A stretch of 64,000 bases of DNA from Deltaproteobacteria bacterium. Its GTDB lineage: Bacteria > Desulfobacterota > Binatia > DP-6. The DNA is taken from the NCBI GenBank assembly GCA_005879795.1, contig VBKJ01000131.1:37076-101075 (forward strand), in the 5' to 3' direction. Shown in pieces: positions 38,916 to 47,316 of the stretch. Position numbers and translations under genes: made by a program. The notes under the pieces were generated by a model that was not told the DNA's origin, did not search any database, and saw only the letters and a program-made list of their open reading frames with translations. Position 1 is the first letter of the stretch. Every line of letters begins with the position of its first letter.

Positions 38916-39958
38916 GCCGGCAGTCGAGCGACGACCGGATCACCTCGCTGATGGCGGAGACCCTCGAGGAGGGGCTGTCCCGCCTCCGAGGGCGACCCGT
39001 CCGGATTCGCGCGATGCGCCGGGAGTTCTCGTCGTCGAGCTCGAGTTTCCGTACCGAGCGCTTGCGCCTCTCGCTCGACGGCGACGAGCCGCTTCGCGTC
39101 TTCTTCAAGGACTTGAACCCGGACCATCAGATGGAGAAGGCGCGGACGGTGCGCGAGTTCGATCTCGAGCACGGCCGCCGCGAACTCCGGATGTATCTAT
39201 CGCTCCTTTCCCCGGAGCACTTCGGGACGCTCCACCTCTACGCGTTCCGGTGGGAGCCCGATCACGGGCGATTCTGGATCTTTCTCGAAGATGCTGGTCG
39301 GACGGTACTGCACAACACGCTCGACCTGCCCCACTGGACGGCGACCGCCCGCTGGGCCGCCCGCTTTCACGCGGCGACCCGCGACCTGCCGGAGGCCCAG
39401 ACGAGCTTTCTCCCCCGGTATGACCGGGCGCATTACCGTGGGTGTGTCGAGCGCGTCGAGAAGATCCTGCCCAGTCTCGACGCCCCGGAACGCGAGCTCG
39501 TCGGGCGCGGGCTCGACTGCTATGTCGAACGCATCGCCTGGCTCGAGGCGCTGCCGCGGTCCGTGATCCACGGCCAGTTCTTCGGAAAGAACGTCATGCT
39601 GCGAGAAGGCAGCACGGCCAGGCGAATCGTCGTGATCGACTGGGAAACGGCGGCGCTGGGTCCGGGCACGTTCGATCTCGTGAGCCTCACTTCGGGCAAA
39701 TGGACCGCGGCGCAGCGGCACGCCATGTGGACCGCATACTTCGAGCAGTACCAGGCTGAGACCGGGCAGCGCATGGGCTGGGAGGATTTTCGTCGGCAGC
39801 TGGCCGGCGTGGCCCTCTACCAGTCCCTGGAGTGGCTCGCCTGGTGGGGGCACCACCGCAGCCTGTCTCGACACTTTGCCAACTTCAAGCGAGAGCTCGG
39901 AACGGTCTTGGATGAACATTTCGCCCCGGGCATCAAGGCCACGACGGGGGTGGGATGA
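38900..39958 (+). CDS. APH-fold phosphotransferase-like protein with altered catalytic loop (HGQ)
   Basis: The 352-residue protein has the aminoglycoside/choline kinase fold. An N-lobe ends in the hinge FWIFLEDAGRTVLHN, then comes a catalytic loop VIHGQFFGKNVML and the metal loop VVIDWETAALGPGTFDLVSL (D247). The catalytic aspartate of HGD is replaced by Gln226, while the metal-binding aspartate is kept. The start is the ATG at 38900, inside the ABC gene end; a longer frame from 38840 would overlap further. It may be an atypical kinase, or a substrate-binding protein that has lost phosphotransfer. The second such gene follows with an ATGA overlap. Confidence 0.75.
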   Translation: MAGPLSRQSSDDRITSLMAETLEEGLSRLRGRPVRIRAMRREFSSSSSSFRTERLRLSLDGDEPLRVFFKDLNPDHQMEKARTVREFDLEHGRRELRMYLSLLSPEHFGTLHLYAFRWEPDHGRFWIFLEDAGRTVLHNTLDLPHWTATARWAARFHAATRDLPEAQTSFLPRYDRAHYRGCVERVEKILPSLDAPERELVGRGLDCYVERIAWLEALPRSVIHGQFFGKNVMLREGSTARRIVVIDWETAALGPGTFDLVSLTSGKWTAAQRHAMWTAYFEQYQAETGQRMGWEDFRRQLAGVALYQSLEWLAWWGHHRSLSRHFANFKRELGTVLDEHFAPGIKATTGVG

Positions 39959-40944
39959 TGCTCGGACCCGTTCGCGGCGGCAAACGCGCCACCGTTTCGC
40001 CCTTCGCGGCCGTGCTCGATCAGGGCGAATTCCGCTCGGAGCTCGGTCGGCTGTGCGTCTCCGAGTGGCATTGGGGTGCGCCGCAGGCGGTGCGCATCCA
40101 ACCGCTCAAATGGCATCGGGAACGCTGCACGTGCGAGATCACCGTGAAAACCGAAACCGGGTGCCACGGCGTGATCGGCAAAGTGTACGAGGTCGATCAG
40201 GTAGGCGTATTTCGAACAAGGGAGACCGTCTGGCAAGCCGGCTTCGGCCCGGAGGCGGAATTCTCCATTCCCCAGCCGCTCGCGTATCTGCCCTCGGTGC
40301 GAGTCCTGCTGGAAGAGAAAGTCCAGGGGCCGTCGGCGAAGGAGACGCTCTTGAGCGGCATCCCGCACGAGCGCCGCGCGGCCGCCGAGCGGTGTGGGCA
40401 GTGGCTGGCACGATTTCACATCGCAGCGCCCCGGCTCGGCAACGCGGTGGACATCCGCAGGGAGTTCTCCCGTTTCCGACAATGGACCGACCAGGTCACG
40501 AGCTTCGGACAGCCGTTCAGTGACAAGGGTGCGCGGCTCTTCCGAGAGCTGGAAGCCGCAGCGCCGGCGCCCGGCACCGTCGAATACTGCGCCGGGCACG
40601 GCAGCTACATTCCCGAGCACGTGTTCTTGAGCGGCCCGCGCACGACGGTGATCGACCTGGACGAGTACGACGTCGCGGACCCCGGCCGAGATGTCGCCTG
40701 GTTCGTCGTGTCCCTCCAACGGCTGGCGCTGGTTCACCTGGGCTCCTTCCATGCCCTGGACGGCCCCGCCCAGCATTTCCTGGAGTCGTACCTGTCGGCG
40801 GGCAACGGGGGGGTCCCGCCCCACTACCCGTTCTACCGGGCCCTGGAGTGCCTGCATCGCGCGCGGCGCGATCTCTACAAGCGCGTCCCCCCGGTTCCGG
40901 AGTGGGCCGAGATCATGCTGGACGAAGGACTGCGGGCCCTATGA
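39955..40944 (+). CDS. Second APH-fold protein with altered catalytic loop (HGS)
   Basis: The 329-residue protein is a divergent relative of the preceding one. The loop reads CAGHGSYIPEHVFLSG, with Ser217 in place of the catalytic aspartate, followed by the metal loop TVIDLDEYDVADPGRDVAWF (D234). The N-lobe has VRVLLEEKVQGPSAKETL near the hinge. Having two adjacent proteins of this fold, both changed at the same position and in different ways, argues against random decay, because the rest of each fold is well kept. The start ATG at 39955 overlaps the previous stop. It ends the operon and converges with a LOG-like gene. Confidence 0.72.
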   Translation: MMLGPVRGGKRATVSPFAAVLDQGEFRSELGRLCVSEWHWGAPQAVRIQPLKWHRERCTCEITVKTETGCHGVIGKVYEVDQVGVFRTRETVWQAGFGPEAEFSIPQPLAYLPSVRVLLEEKVQGPSAKETLLSGIPHERRAAAERCGQWLARFHIAAPRLGNAVDIRREFSRFRQWTDQVTSFGQPFSDKGARLFRELEAAAPAPGTVEYCAGHGSYIPEHVFLSGPRTTVIDLDEYDVADPGRDVAWFVVSLQRLALVHLGSFHALDGPAQHFLESYLSAGNGGVPPHYPFYRALECLHRARRDLYKRVPPVPEWAEIMLDEGLRAL

Positions 40945-40984
40945 TGCCCCGTCGAGCGCGCGCCCACGAGCGCCGCGGTATCGG

Positions 40985-41467
40985 CTAGTCGGACAGCCTC
41001 CTGGCCCGCCGCCCGAGCGCGAGCGCGCGCCGCACGGCCTCGCCCGGCGTGCGCGCGGCGACGACGCCGCGCACGTCGCACCGCCCGAGCGCGACCGCCG
41101 GCCGCCCCAGCACGCGCGCCAGCGCGACCTCGGCAAGCGTGCCGTGCTGGCCGGGGAGCGCGATGAGGGCATCGCCCGCGGCCGCGACGAGCACGTTGCG
41201 CGCGTGTCCGAGGCCGGTGGGCAGGGCGACGGTCAGGTAGCGGTTGCCGGCGCCGTGCTCGTAGCCGGGCAGGATGCCGATCACCGTGCCGCCCGCCTCC
41301 GTCGCGCCGCGCGCCGCGGCCTCCATGACGCCGCCCAGCCCGCCGCAGACGAGGACGGCGCCGGCGCGCGCGATCTCGCGCCCGACCGCACGCGCGAGCG
41401 CCGCGGTGCGCGGGCCGCACACGCCGCCGCCCGCGACGGCGATCTGGAGGCGACGGCTGCCCCTCAC
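40985..41467 (-). CDS. LOG-family (TIGR00725-type) Rossmann protein
   Basis: The 160-residue protein has IAVAGGGVCGPRTAALARAVG at the start, VLVCGGLGGVMEAAARGATEAGG in the middle and LPGQHGTLAEVALARVLGR, the place of the PGGxGTxxE motif of LOG phosphoribohydrolases. One glycine of that motif is changed to Gln-His. LOG proteins release cytokinin-type bases from nucleotide monophosphates; the short bacterial TIGR00725 group has unknown substrates. The start is GTG at 41465-41467, overlapping the stop of the HAD gene by four bases. It marks the right border of the accessory island. Confidence 0.78.
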   Translation of the reverse strand: MRGSRRLQIAVAGGGVCGPRTAALARAVGREIARAGAVLVCGGLGGVMEAAARGATEAGGTVIGILPGYEHGAGNRYLTVALPTGLGHARNVLVAAAGDALIALPGQHGTLAEVALARVLGRPAVALGRCDVRGVVAARTPGEAVRRALALGRRARRLSD

Positions 41468-42207
41468 AGGAGCGCCGCCAGCTCCGGCAGCGCGCGCAGC
41501 AGGTAGCGGGGCGGCGCGGCGCCGGCAGGAACGCCGTGTCCGTGGGCGTCGATCCACGCCGCGTCGAGCCCGGCCGCGCGCGCGCCGGCGACGTCCTCGC
41601 CCCACGTGTCGCCGACCAGCAGAGTCTCTCCCGCCCCGAGCCCGAGCCCGCGCAGCCCGGCGCGCGCCATGGCCGGATGCGGCTTGCGGAGCCCGAGGGC
41701 TTCCGAGATCACCACCGTGTCGAGCCAGGGCGCGATGCCGTGCCGTAGGAGGATGTCGTAGGCCGTCGCGGTGTCGTCGAAGTTGGTCACCACGCCGAGC
41801 CGGTAGCGCGGGCGGAGCGCCGCGAGCAGCTCGCCGTGCGCCGGCGGGAGCACCGTCGCGGCGGCGACCAGCGCCATGTGCGCGCGCGAGAGGTCGGCGG
41901 CCGCCTCGGCCAGCACGCCGTCGGCGCAGCCGACGCGCGCGAGCGCGCGCCGGAAGCGCTCGCGCGAGGGCACCTCCGTGTGATCGACGGCGCGCGCTCG
42001 CGCCAGCTCGTCGCTCACCGCGCGGAGCGCGCGCGCGAAATCCGCGAGCGACACGCCCGGCACCCACGCGGCGAGCGCCGGCGCGAGCGCGCCCATCTTG
42101 GTGCGGTGGCGTACGCCGTCGAGCTCGAGTTCGGGGAGCCGCCCGGTATCGACGGTGACGAGCGTGCCGAAGAGGTCGAAGAGGACGCCGCGGTAGGGCG
42201 CCGCCAT
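41464..42207 (-). CDS. HAD-superfamily phosphatase
   Basis: The 247-residue protein has the four HAD motifs: the nucleophile in GVLFDLFGTLVTVD near residue 10, VVTNFDD near the middle, GLRKPHPAMARAG with the conserved lysine, and LLVGDTWGEDVAGARAAGL. A helical cap domain lies between motifs I and II. It hydrolyses a small phosphorylated molecule in the cytoplasm; the substrate is not readable. The start ATG shares one base with the stop of the DUF4149 gene (TGATG), and the four-gene minus-strand unit 40985-43087 is tightly packed. Confidence 0.85.
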   Translation of the reverse strand: MAAPYRGVLFDLFGTLVTVDTGRLPELELDGVRHRTKMGALAPALAAWVPGVSLADFARALRAVSDELARARAVDHTEVPSRERFRRALARVGCADGVLAEAAADLSRAHMALVAAATVLPPAHGELLAALRPRYRLGVVTNFDDTATAYDILLRHGIAPWLDTVVISEALGLRKPHPAMARAGLRGLGLGAGETLLVGDTWGEDVAGARAAGLDAAWIDAHGHGVPAGAAPPRYLLRALPELAALL

Positions 42208-42668
42208 CACTGCCGGAGCGCGGCCGCGGAGAGCCCGACCAGGCCGGCCAGCAGGGCGACGCCGTTCAGCGCGACGGCGGCGCGGTGCGCGCGCCGAAAC
42301 GCCGGGTCGGCCGAGGGCGCCTCGCCGCGGGCGTGGAGGGCGACCCGCAGGCGCTGGGCGCGGGGGTGCACCACCCGGCCCGCCCACAGGGTGGCCGCGA
42401 GCCCGAGTGCCAGCGCGACCACGGCCCCCGTCCACCAGGCCCCGGCCGTCGCCCGGCGCGCCAGCACGACGCCGCAGGCGAGCGCGCCCGCGCCCGCGGC
42501 CGTGCCGAGCCCGTAGTAGCGGGGAAAGATGGCCCCGACCACGTCGCCCGCTCGCGCCTCGCCGAGGACGCCGAAGACGGCGGGCGCCACCACGAAGGAG
42601 AAGCACGCGACCTCGCCCACCCAGAGCGCCAGGGCGAGGAGGTAGAGAAAGCGGACCAGCCCGATCAC
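42207..42668 (-). CDS. DUF4149-family small membrane protein
   Basis: The 153-residue protein has four predicted membrane helices: LVRFLYLLALALWVGEVACF, VGAIFPRYYGLGTAAGAGAL, GAVVALALGLAATLWAGRVV and a final VALNGVALLAGLVGLSAAA. This topology and the FPRYY segment fit DUF4149. The family has no known function. It overlaps the DUF2203 gene by four bases and the HAD gene by one. Confidence 0.78.
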   Translation of the reverse strand: MIGLVRFLYLLALALWVGEVACFSFVVAPAVFGVLGEARAGDVVGAIFPRYYGLGTAAGAGALACGVVLARRATAGAWWTGAVVALALGLAATLWAGRVVHPRAQRLRVALHARGEAPSADPAFRRAHRAAVALNGVALLAGLVGLSAAALRQ

Positions 42669-43087
42669 TGGAGGTAGCGCGGACGCGCCGGGCCGGGCAG
42701 CGGCTGCCGCCCCGCGAAGCCGTCATCGATCCGGTGCCAGAAGGCGACCTCGGGCTCCCCGAACTGCCAGCAGAGGTAGACGATCTCGCCCTCCAGCTCC
42801 GCGGGGAAGTCGACCAGGCCGAGCTGCACGTCCTTCAGGTGCGCGCCGCTCGCCTCGATCTCCTCGACGATCCCGTCGAGCTCCTCCACCAGGGCGCGCG
42901 CCGCAGGCCGTCGCCGCAAGAGCTCCTCCGGCGCGAGCGCCGCGAGCGTCACGCCCGTCTCGCGCGCGAGACCGTTCATCTCCTCGTGCAGCTGGAGCGC
43001 GCCACGCTGCAAGCGCTCCATCAGGATGTGCAGACGCGGCACGATCGCGTTCGCTTCCTCGAGGCGGAACGTCTTCGTCGCTCTCAC
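42665..43087 (-). CDS. DUF2203-family protein
   Basis: The 140-residue protein begins FRLEEANAIVPRLHILMERL and contains ASGAHLKDVQLGLVDFPAEL, then EIVYLCWQFGEPEVAFWHRIDDGFAGRQPL. These are the conserved parts of DUF2203, an uncharacterised soluble family with helical N-terminus. I chose GTG at 43085-43087 because it lies just before the conserved FRLEEAN block. It is the first gene of the unit with DUF4149, HAD and the LOG-like protein and is divergent from lon. Confidence 0.78.
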   Translation of the reverse strand: MRATKTFRLEEANAIVPRLHILMERLQRGALQLHEEMNGLARETGVTLAALAPEELLRRRPAARALVEELDGIVEEIEASGAHLKDVQLGLVDFPAELEGEIVYLCWQFGEPEVAFWHRIDDGFAGRQPLPGPARPRYLQ

Positions 43088-43159
43088 GCGAAGGGCGATG
43101 CTACCGGCTTCGCTCCGGAGTGTCGAGGCGGCGCGTGCCTCCCGTGCACGTGGATCCTC

Positions 43160-43188
43160 TTGTGCGTCCGGACCCCCTGCGTTAGATT
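43160..43188 (+). promoter_or_regulatory. Candidate promoter of lon
   Basis: TTGTGC (43160-43165) and TAGATT (43183-43188) are spaced by 17 bases, in the 196-base gap between the DUF2203 start and lon. The transcript would have a leader of about 90 bases. No clear heat-shock-type promoter was seen. Confidence 0.35.
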
Positions 43189-43283
43189 CGACCCGCGTTT
43201 TGCACGAGCGCGTACATGGGAGTGGTCTACCAAGAGCCGGGGCGCGTCGCCCCGCGTCTCGAGATCGGGGTGGAGGTCTAGGC

Positions 43284-45719
43284 ATGGCGGAGGACGATCC
43301 GAGCCGCGAGTCCCCGGGCTTGAACCCCGAAGGGGGCCAGCGCTTCTTCGGCTTCGACGAGGACACGAGCGGCGTCACGGTGCCGGCCGAGCTGCCCATC
43401 CTGCCGCTGCGCGGGGTGGTGATCTTCCCCTCGGCCATCGTGCCGCTGCTCATCTCGCGCGGCGCCTCGCTCAAGCTGGTCGAGGACTGCCTCGCCGCCG
43501 ATCGCATGCTCGGCCTCGCGGAGCAGAAGAACCCCGAGGAGGAGACGCCCGCGCCCGAGGGCCTCTACGCGCGCGGGACCGCCGGCCGCATCCTCAAGAT
43601 GCTCAAGTACCCCGACCAGAGCGTGCGCATCCTGGTGCAGGGCCTCCGCCGCATCGAGATCGCCGCCTACACGCAGCGCGAGCCGTACTTCCGCGCCCGC
43701 GTCCGCCACCTGCAGGACCGCTTCGAGCCCTCCAAGGACCTGGATGCCGTCCAGGCCCACATGGTGAACCAGTTCGCCAAGTTCGTCTCCATGATCCCCT
43801 ACCTGCCCGACGAGCTGCAGGTGGTGGTGATGAACATCAAGGACCCGGGCAAGGTGACCGACCTGATCGCCTCCAACCTGAACATCTCGCTCGAGGAGAA
43901 GCAGGACCTGCTCTCCACGCTCGACGTGCGGGCGCGGCTCGAGAAACTCTCCACCATCCTGAACCGCGAGATCGAGCTGCTCGAGCTGGGGCACAAGATC
44001 CAGTCGCAGGTCCAGTCCGAGCTCAACAAGAACCAGAAGGAGTTCTACCTCCGCCAGCAGATGAAGGCGATCCAGAAGGAACTCGGCGAGGGTGACGGCA
44101 AGACGGCCGAGGTCGAGGAGCTGCGCCGGCGCGTCGAGGAGGCGAGGATGCCGCCCGAGGCGCTCAAGGCCGCCGAGCACGAGCTCGAGCGGCTGCGCAT
44201 GATCCCGCCCGAGTCGGCCGAACACTCGGTGGTGCGCACCTACCTCGAGTGGCTGGTGTCGCTGCCCTGGTCGGTCTCGACCGAGGACAACCTGGACCTC
44301 CGCCACGCGCGCCAGGTCCTCGACGAGGACCACTTCGACCTCGAGAAGATCAAGGACCGCATCCTCGAGTACCTGGCCGTGCGCCAGCTGCGCAAAGACC
44401 CGAAGAGCCCCATCCTCTGCTTCGTCGGCCCGCCCGGCGTGGGCAAGACCTCGCTCGGCAGATCGATCGCGCGCGCCATGGGCCGCAAGTTCGTGCGCCT
44501 GTCGCTGGGCGGCATCCGCGACGAGGCGGAGATCCGCGGCCACCGCCGGACGTACGTCGGCGCGCTCCCCGGCCGCGTCATCCAGAACATAAAGAACGCG
44601 GGCTCCAACAACCCCCTCTTCATGCTCGACGAGATCGACAAGCTCGGCATGGACTTCCGCGGCGACCCCGCCTCGGCGCTGCTCGAGGTGCTCGATCCCG
44701 AGCAGAACAACACCTTCCAGGACCATTACCTCGACGTCCCCTTCGACCTGCAGCGGGTCATGTTCGTCACCACCGCCAACGTGCTCGACCCGATCCCGCC
44801 CGCGCTCCGCGATCGCATGGAGGTGATCGAGCTGGCCGGCTACACCGAGGAGGAGAAGCTCGAGATCGCGCGCCGGCACCTGATCCCGAAGCAGCTCGCG
44901 GAGAACGGTCTCCGGGAGGAGAACCTCCGTTTTGGCGACGACGCCCTGGTGCACATCATCCGCGCCCACACGCGCGAGGCGGGGCTGCGCAACCTCGAGC
45001 GCGAGATCGGGCGCGTGTGCCGGAAGGTCGCGCGCGGCATCACCGAAGGGCGCACCGAGCCGGTCGTGTGCACCGCCGAGAAGGTGCGCGAGTACCTCGG
45101 CCCCGACAAGTTCTTCTCCGAGGTCGCCGAGCGCACCGAGGAGCCCGGCGTGGCGGTCGGCCTCGCCTGGACGCCGAACGGCGGCGACATCCTCTTCATC
45201 GAATCGACCCGCATGTCGGGCAGGAAGAACCTGACGCTCACCGGCCACCTCGGCGAGGTCATGAAGGAGTCGGCGCAGGCGGCACTCAGCTACGTGCGCG
45301 CGCGCGCGAACCGCCTCGGCATCGCGCCCGACTTCTTCGAGAACACCGACATCCACATCCACGTCCCGCACGGCGCCATCCCGAAGGACGGGCCGTCGGC
45401 CGGCGTCACCATCGTCACCTCGCTCGCCTCGCTCCTGACGGGTCGGCACGTACGCCCAAACGTGGCCATGACGGGCGAGATCACGCTGCGCGGCAAGGTC
45501 GAGCCGGTGGGCGGCGTCAAGGAGAAGGTGCTGGCCGCCAAGCGCGCCGGCATCGAGACCGTCATCCTCCCGCGGCGCAACGAGAAGGATCTGGAGGACG
45601 TGCCCGAGCCGGTGCGGCGCGCCATGCGCTTCGTCTTCGTCGACAGGGTGGAGGAAGTGCTCGACCACGCGCTCGAGCCGGCGCAGGGCGAGCGCGAGCA
45701 GCGCGCCGCCACGGCCTGA
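43284..45719 (+). CDS. lon: ATP-dependent protease Lon
   Basis: The 811-residue protein has the full Lon layout: an N-terminal LON domain (about 38-230, starting [20 protein letters not shown]), a coiled helical region, an AAA+ module with Walker [13 protein letters not shown] and Walker [12 protein letters not shown], and a C-terminal serine protease domain with the catalytic serine in [17 protein letters not shown] and the lysine in [12 protein letters not shown]. It degrades damaged and regulatory proteins in the cytoplasm. The start ATG at 43284 is preceded by GGAGG at 43272-43276. Length is normal. Confidence 0.96.
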   Translation: MAEDDPSRESPGLNPEGGQRFFGFDEDTSGVTVPAELPILPLRGVVIFPSAIVPLLISRGASLKLVEDCLAADRMLGLAEQKNPEEETPAPEGLYARGTAGRILKMLKYPDQSVRILVQGLRRIEIAAYTQREPYFRARVRHLQDRFEPSKDLDAVQAHMVNQFAKFVSMIPYLPDELQVVVMNIKDPGKVTDLIASNLNISLEEKQDLLSTLDVRARLEKLSTILNREIELLELGHKIQSQVQSELNKNQKEFYLRQQMKAIQKELGEGDGKTAEVEELRRRVEEARMPPEALKAAEHELERLRMIPPESAEHSVVRTYLEWLVSLPWSVSTEDNLDLRHARQVLDEDHFDLEKIKDRILEYLAVRQLRKDPKSPILCFVGPPGVGKTSLGRSIARAMGRKFVRLSLGGIRDEAEIRGHRRTYVGALPGRVIQNIKNAGSNNPLFMLDEIDKLGMDFRGDPASALLEVLDPEQNNTFQDHYLDVPFDLQRVMFVTTANVLDPIPPALRDRMEVIELAGYTEEEKLEIARRHLIPKQLAENGLREENLRFGDDALVHIIRAHTREAGLRNLEREIGRVCRKVARGITEGRTEPVVCTAEKVREYLGPDKFFSEVAERTEEPGVAVGLAWTPNGGDILFIESTRMSGRKNLTLTGHLGEVMKESAQAALSYVRARANRLGIAPDFFENTDIHIHVPHGAIPKDGPSAGVTIVTSLASLLTGRHVRPNVAMTGEITLRGKVEPVGGVKEKVLAAKRAGIETVILPRRNEKDLEDVPEPVRRAMRFVFVDRVEEVLDHALEPAQGEREQRAATA

Positions 45720-45740
45720 GGGCCGCCGCCCGACGGACCG

Positions 45741-47198
45741 ATGCGCGTCGTGATGCTCGCGTCCGAGGTCTACCCGTACGCCAAGACGGGAGGCCTCGCC
45801 GACGTGCTGGCCGCGCTGCCCCGGGCGCTCGCCGGAGCTGGCGTCGAGGTGACGGTGTGCGCCCCGGGATACCGCACGGCGCTTCGCGCGGCCGGCGGGC
45901 CCCCGCCCGGCATGCGCCTGCACGCGCCGGTCGGGAGCCGCATGGAGCCGGCCGACGTCGTGCGCGTACCCGGCGCGCCCGTGCCGACCGTGCTCCTGCG
46001 CGCCGACCGCTACTTCGACCGCGACGGCCTCTACGGCGAGGGCGGGCGCGACTGGCCCGACAACGCCGAGCGCTTCGCCTTCTTCTGCCGCGCCGCGCTC
46101 GAGTGGCTGCGCGCCGCGGCCGAGCCGCCCGACGTGCTGCACGTCCACGAGTGGCAGAGCGCGCTCGCGCCCGCCTTCCTGCGCGGCACCGCCGAGCTCT
46201 ACCCGGAGCTCGCGCGCGTGCGCACCGTCCTCACCCTCCACAACCTCGCCTACCAGGGCCGCTTCCCGGCCGACCAGTGGCACCTCCTGAACCTCGACGC
46301 CCGCTACTTCGTGCCGGAGTTCCTCGAGTTCCACGGAGAGATCAACTACCTGAAGGCCGGCATCGTCCTCGCCGACGCGCTCACCACGGTGAGCCCGCGC
46401 TACGCGGCCGAGATCCAGACGCCCGCGTTCGGCGAGGGCCTCGACGGCGTGCTGCGAGCCCGCCGCGCGGCGCTCCGCGGCATCCTGAACGGGATCGACG
46501 ACGGCGTCTGGAACCCCGCCACCGATCCCCACCTCCCGGCGCGCTACGATGCGCACGACCTGGCCGGCAAGGCCCGCTGCAAACAGGCGCTCCAGGCCGA
46601 GCTCGGGCTCGCCGTCCGGGACGACCCGCCGCTGCTGGGTGTCGTCTCCCGCCTGGCCGAGCAGAAGGGCCTCGACCTGCTCGCCGCGACCCTGCCCGGG
46701 GCCCTCGAGCCCCTGGACGCGCAGCTCGCGGTGCTCGGCAGCGGCGACGAGCGCTACGAGCACTCGGTCCGCGGGCTGGCGGCTCGCTTCCCGGGACGTG
46801 TCGGGGTGCGCATCGGCTTCGACGAGGGGCTCGCGCACCGCATCGAGGCGGGGGCGGACGTCTTCCTGATGCCGTCGCGCTTCGAGCCCTGCGGCCTGAA
46901 CCAGCTCTACAGCCTGCGCTACGGGACCGTCCCCATCGTGCACGCGACCGGCGGCCTCGACGACAGCGTGGCGGAGTTCGATCCCGCGACCGGCGCCGGC
47001 ACGGGCTTCAAGTTCACCCCCTACACGCCCGCGGCCTTCCTGGCCGCCCTCGAGCGCGCACTCCGCACCCGCCGCGACTCCGCCCTCTGGGCCCGCCTGA
47101 TCGCCAACGGCATGGCGCAGGACTTCTCGTGGAGCCGGGCGGCGGCCGAGTATCGGGCGGTCTACGAGACGCTGGTCGGCGGCGGCGCCGGCGCGTGA
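45741..47198 (+). CDS. glgA: Glycogen synthase (ADP-glucose, GT5)
   Basis: The 485-residue GT5 enzyme has the ADP-glucose loop in SEVYPYAKTGGLADVLAALP at the N-terminus, HVHEWQSALAPAFLRG, LTLHNLAYQG, GILNGIDDGVWNPATDP and MPSRFEPCGLNQLYSLRYGT in the C-terminal lobe. It extends alpha-1,4-glucan chains from ADP-glucose. It follows lon by 21 bases on the same strand; no other glycogen gene is near. A strong hairpin closes the unit downstream. Confidence 0.94.
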   Translation: MRVVMLASEVYPYAKTGGLADVLAALPRALAGAGVEVTVCAPGYRTALRAAGGPPPGMRLHAPVGSRMEPADVVRVPGAPVPTVLLRADRYFDRDGLYGEGGRDWPDNAERFAFFCRAALEWLRAAAEPPDVLHVHEWQSALAPAFLRGTAELYPELARVRTVLTLHNLAYQGRFPADQWHLLNLDARYFVPEFLEFHGEINYLKAGIVLADALTTVSPRYAAEIQTPAFGEGLDGVLRARRAALRGILNGIDDGVWNPATDPHLPARYDAHDLAGKARCKQALQAELGLAVRDDPPLLGVVSRLAEQKGLDLLAATLPGALEPLDAQLAVLGSGDERYEHSVRGLAARFPGRVGVRIGFDEGLAHRIEAGADVFLMPSRFEPCGLNQLYSLRYGTVPIVHATGGLDDSVAEFDPATGAGTGFKFTPYTPAAFLAALERALRTRRDSALWARLIANGMAQDFSWSRAAAEYRAVYETLVGGGAGA

Positions 47199-47280
47199 CC
47201 CGGCGATCCGGGGGGCCCGCCCGATTCCCGTGGCGCCCCCGCCTCCGCGCACGGCAGCCTCGCGTCACGCTCCTGCGGCG

Positions 47281-47316
47281 GAGGGGCCCGGCCGGGGGGC
47301 CGGCAGCAGGCCCCTC
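47281..47316. terminator. Long GC hairpin between glgA and the DUF445 gene
   Basis: GAGGGGC (47281-47287) pairs with GCCCCTC (47310-47316), continued by CCGGCC (47288-47293) with GGCCGG (47298-47303) around a GGGG loop; a 6-base bulge lies on the right arm. It spans the stop of the minus-strand gene and is likely to end transcription from both sides. Confidence 0.55.

Larger units (their letters stand above)
33255..40944. other. Accessory island with debris at its left end
   Basis: From the base after the protease stop to the end of the second APH-like gene, base composition is lower than in the flanks (near 60% GC in 33255-34570 by eye, rising later, against 70% or more outside). The left 1.3 kb contains three truncated genes on both strands and an IS-end-like repeat. 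The rest is one compact four-gene operon. No tRNA or obvious attachment repeat was found at the right end. Confidence 0.55.

Noticed and set aside
40940..40990. An attachment site at the right end of the island
   Set aside because: No direct repeat of the 33240-33260 sequence and no tRNA end was found around 40944-40984, so the mechanism of integration is left open.
43278..47252. A 1324-codon open frame on the minus strand
   Set aside because: It is the antisense shadow of lon and glgA. Its translation is a run of low-complexity alanine, arginine, valine and glutamate with no domain, while the plus strand encodes two textbook enzymes.
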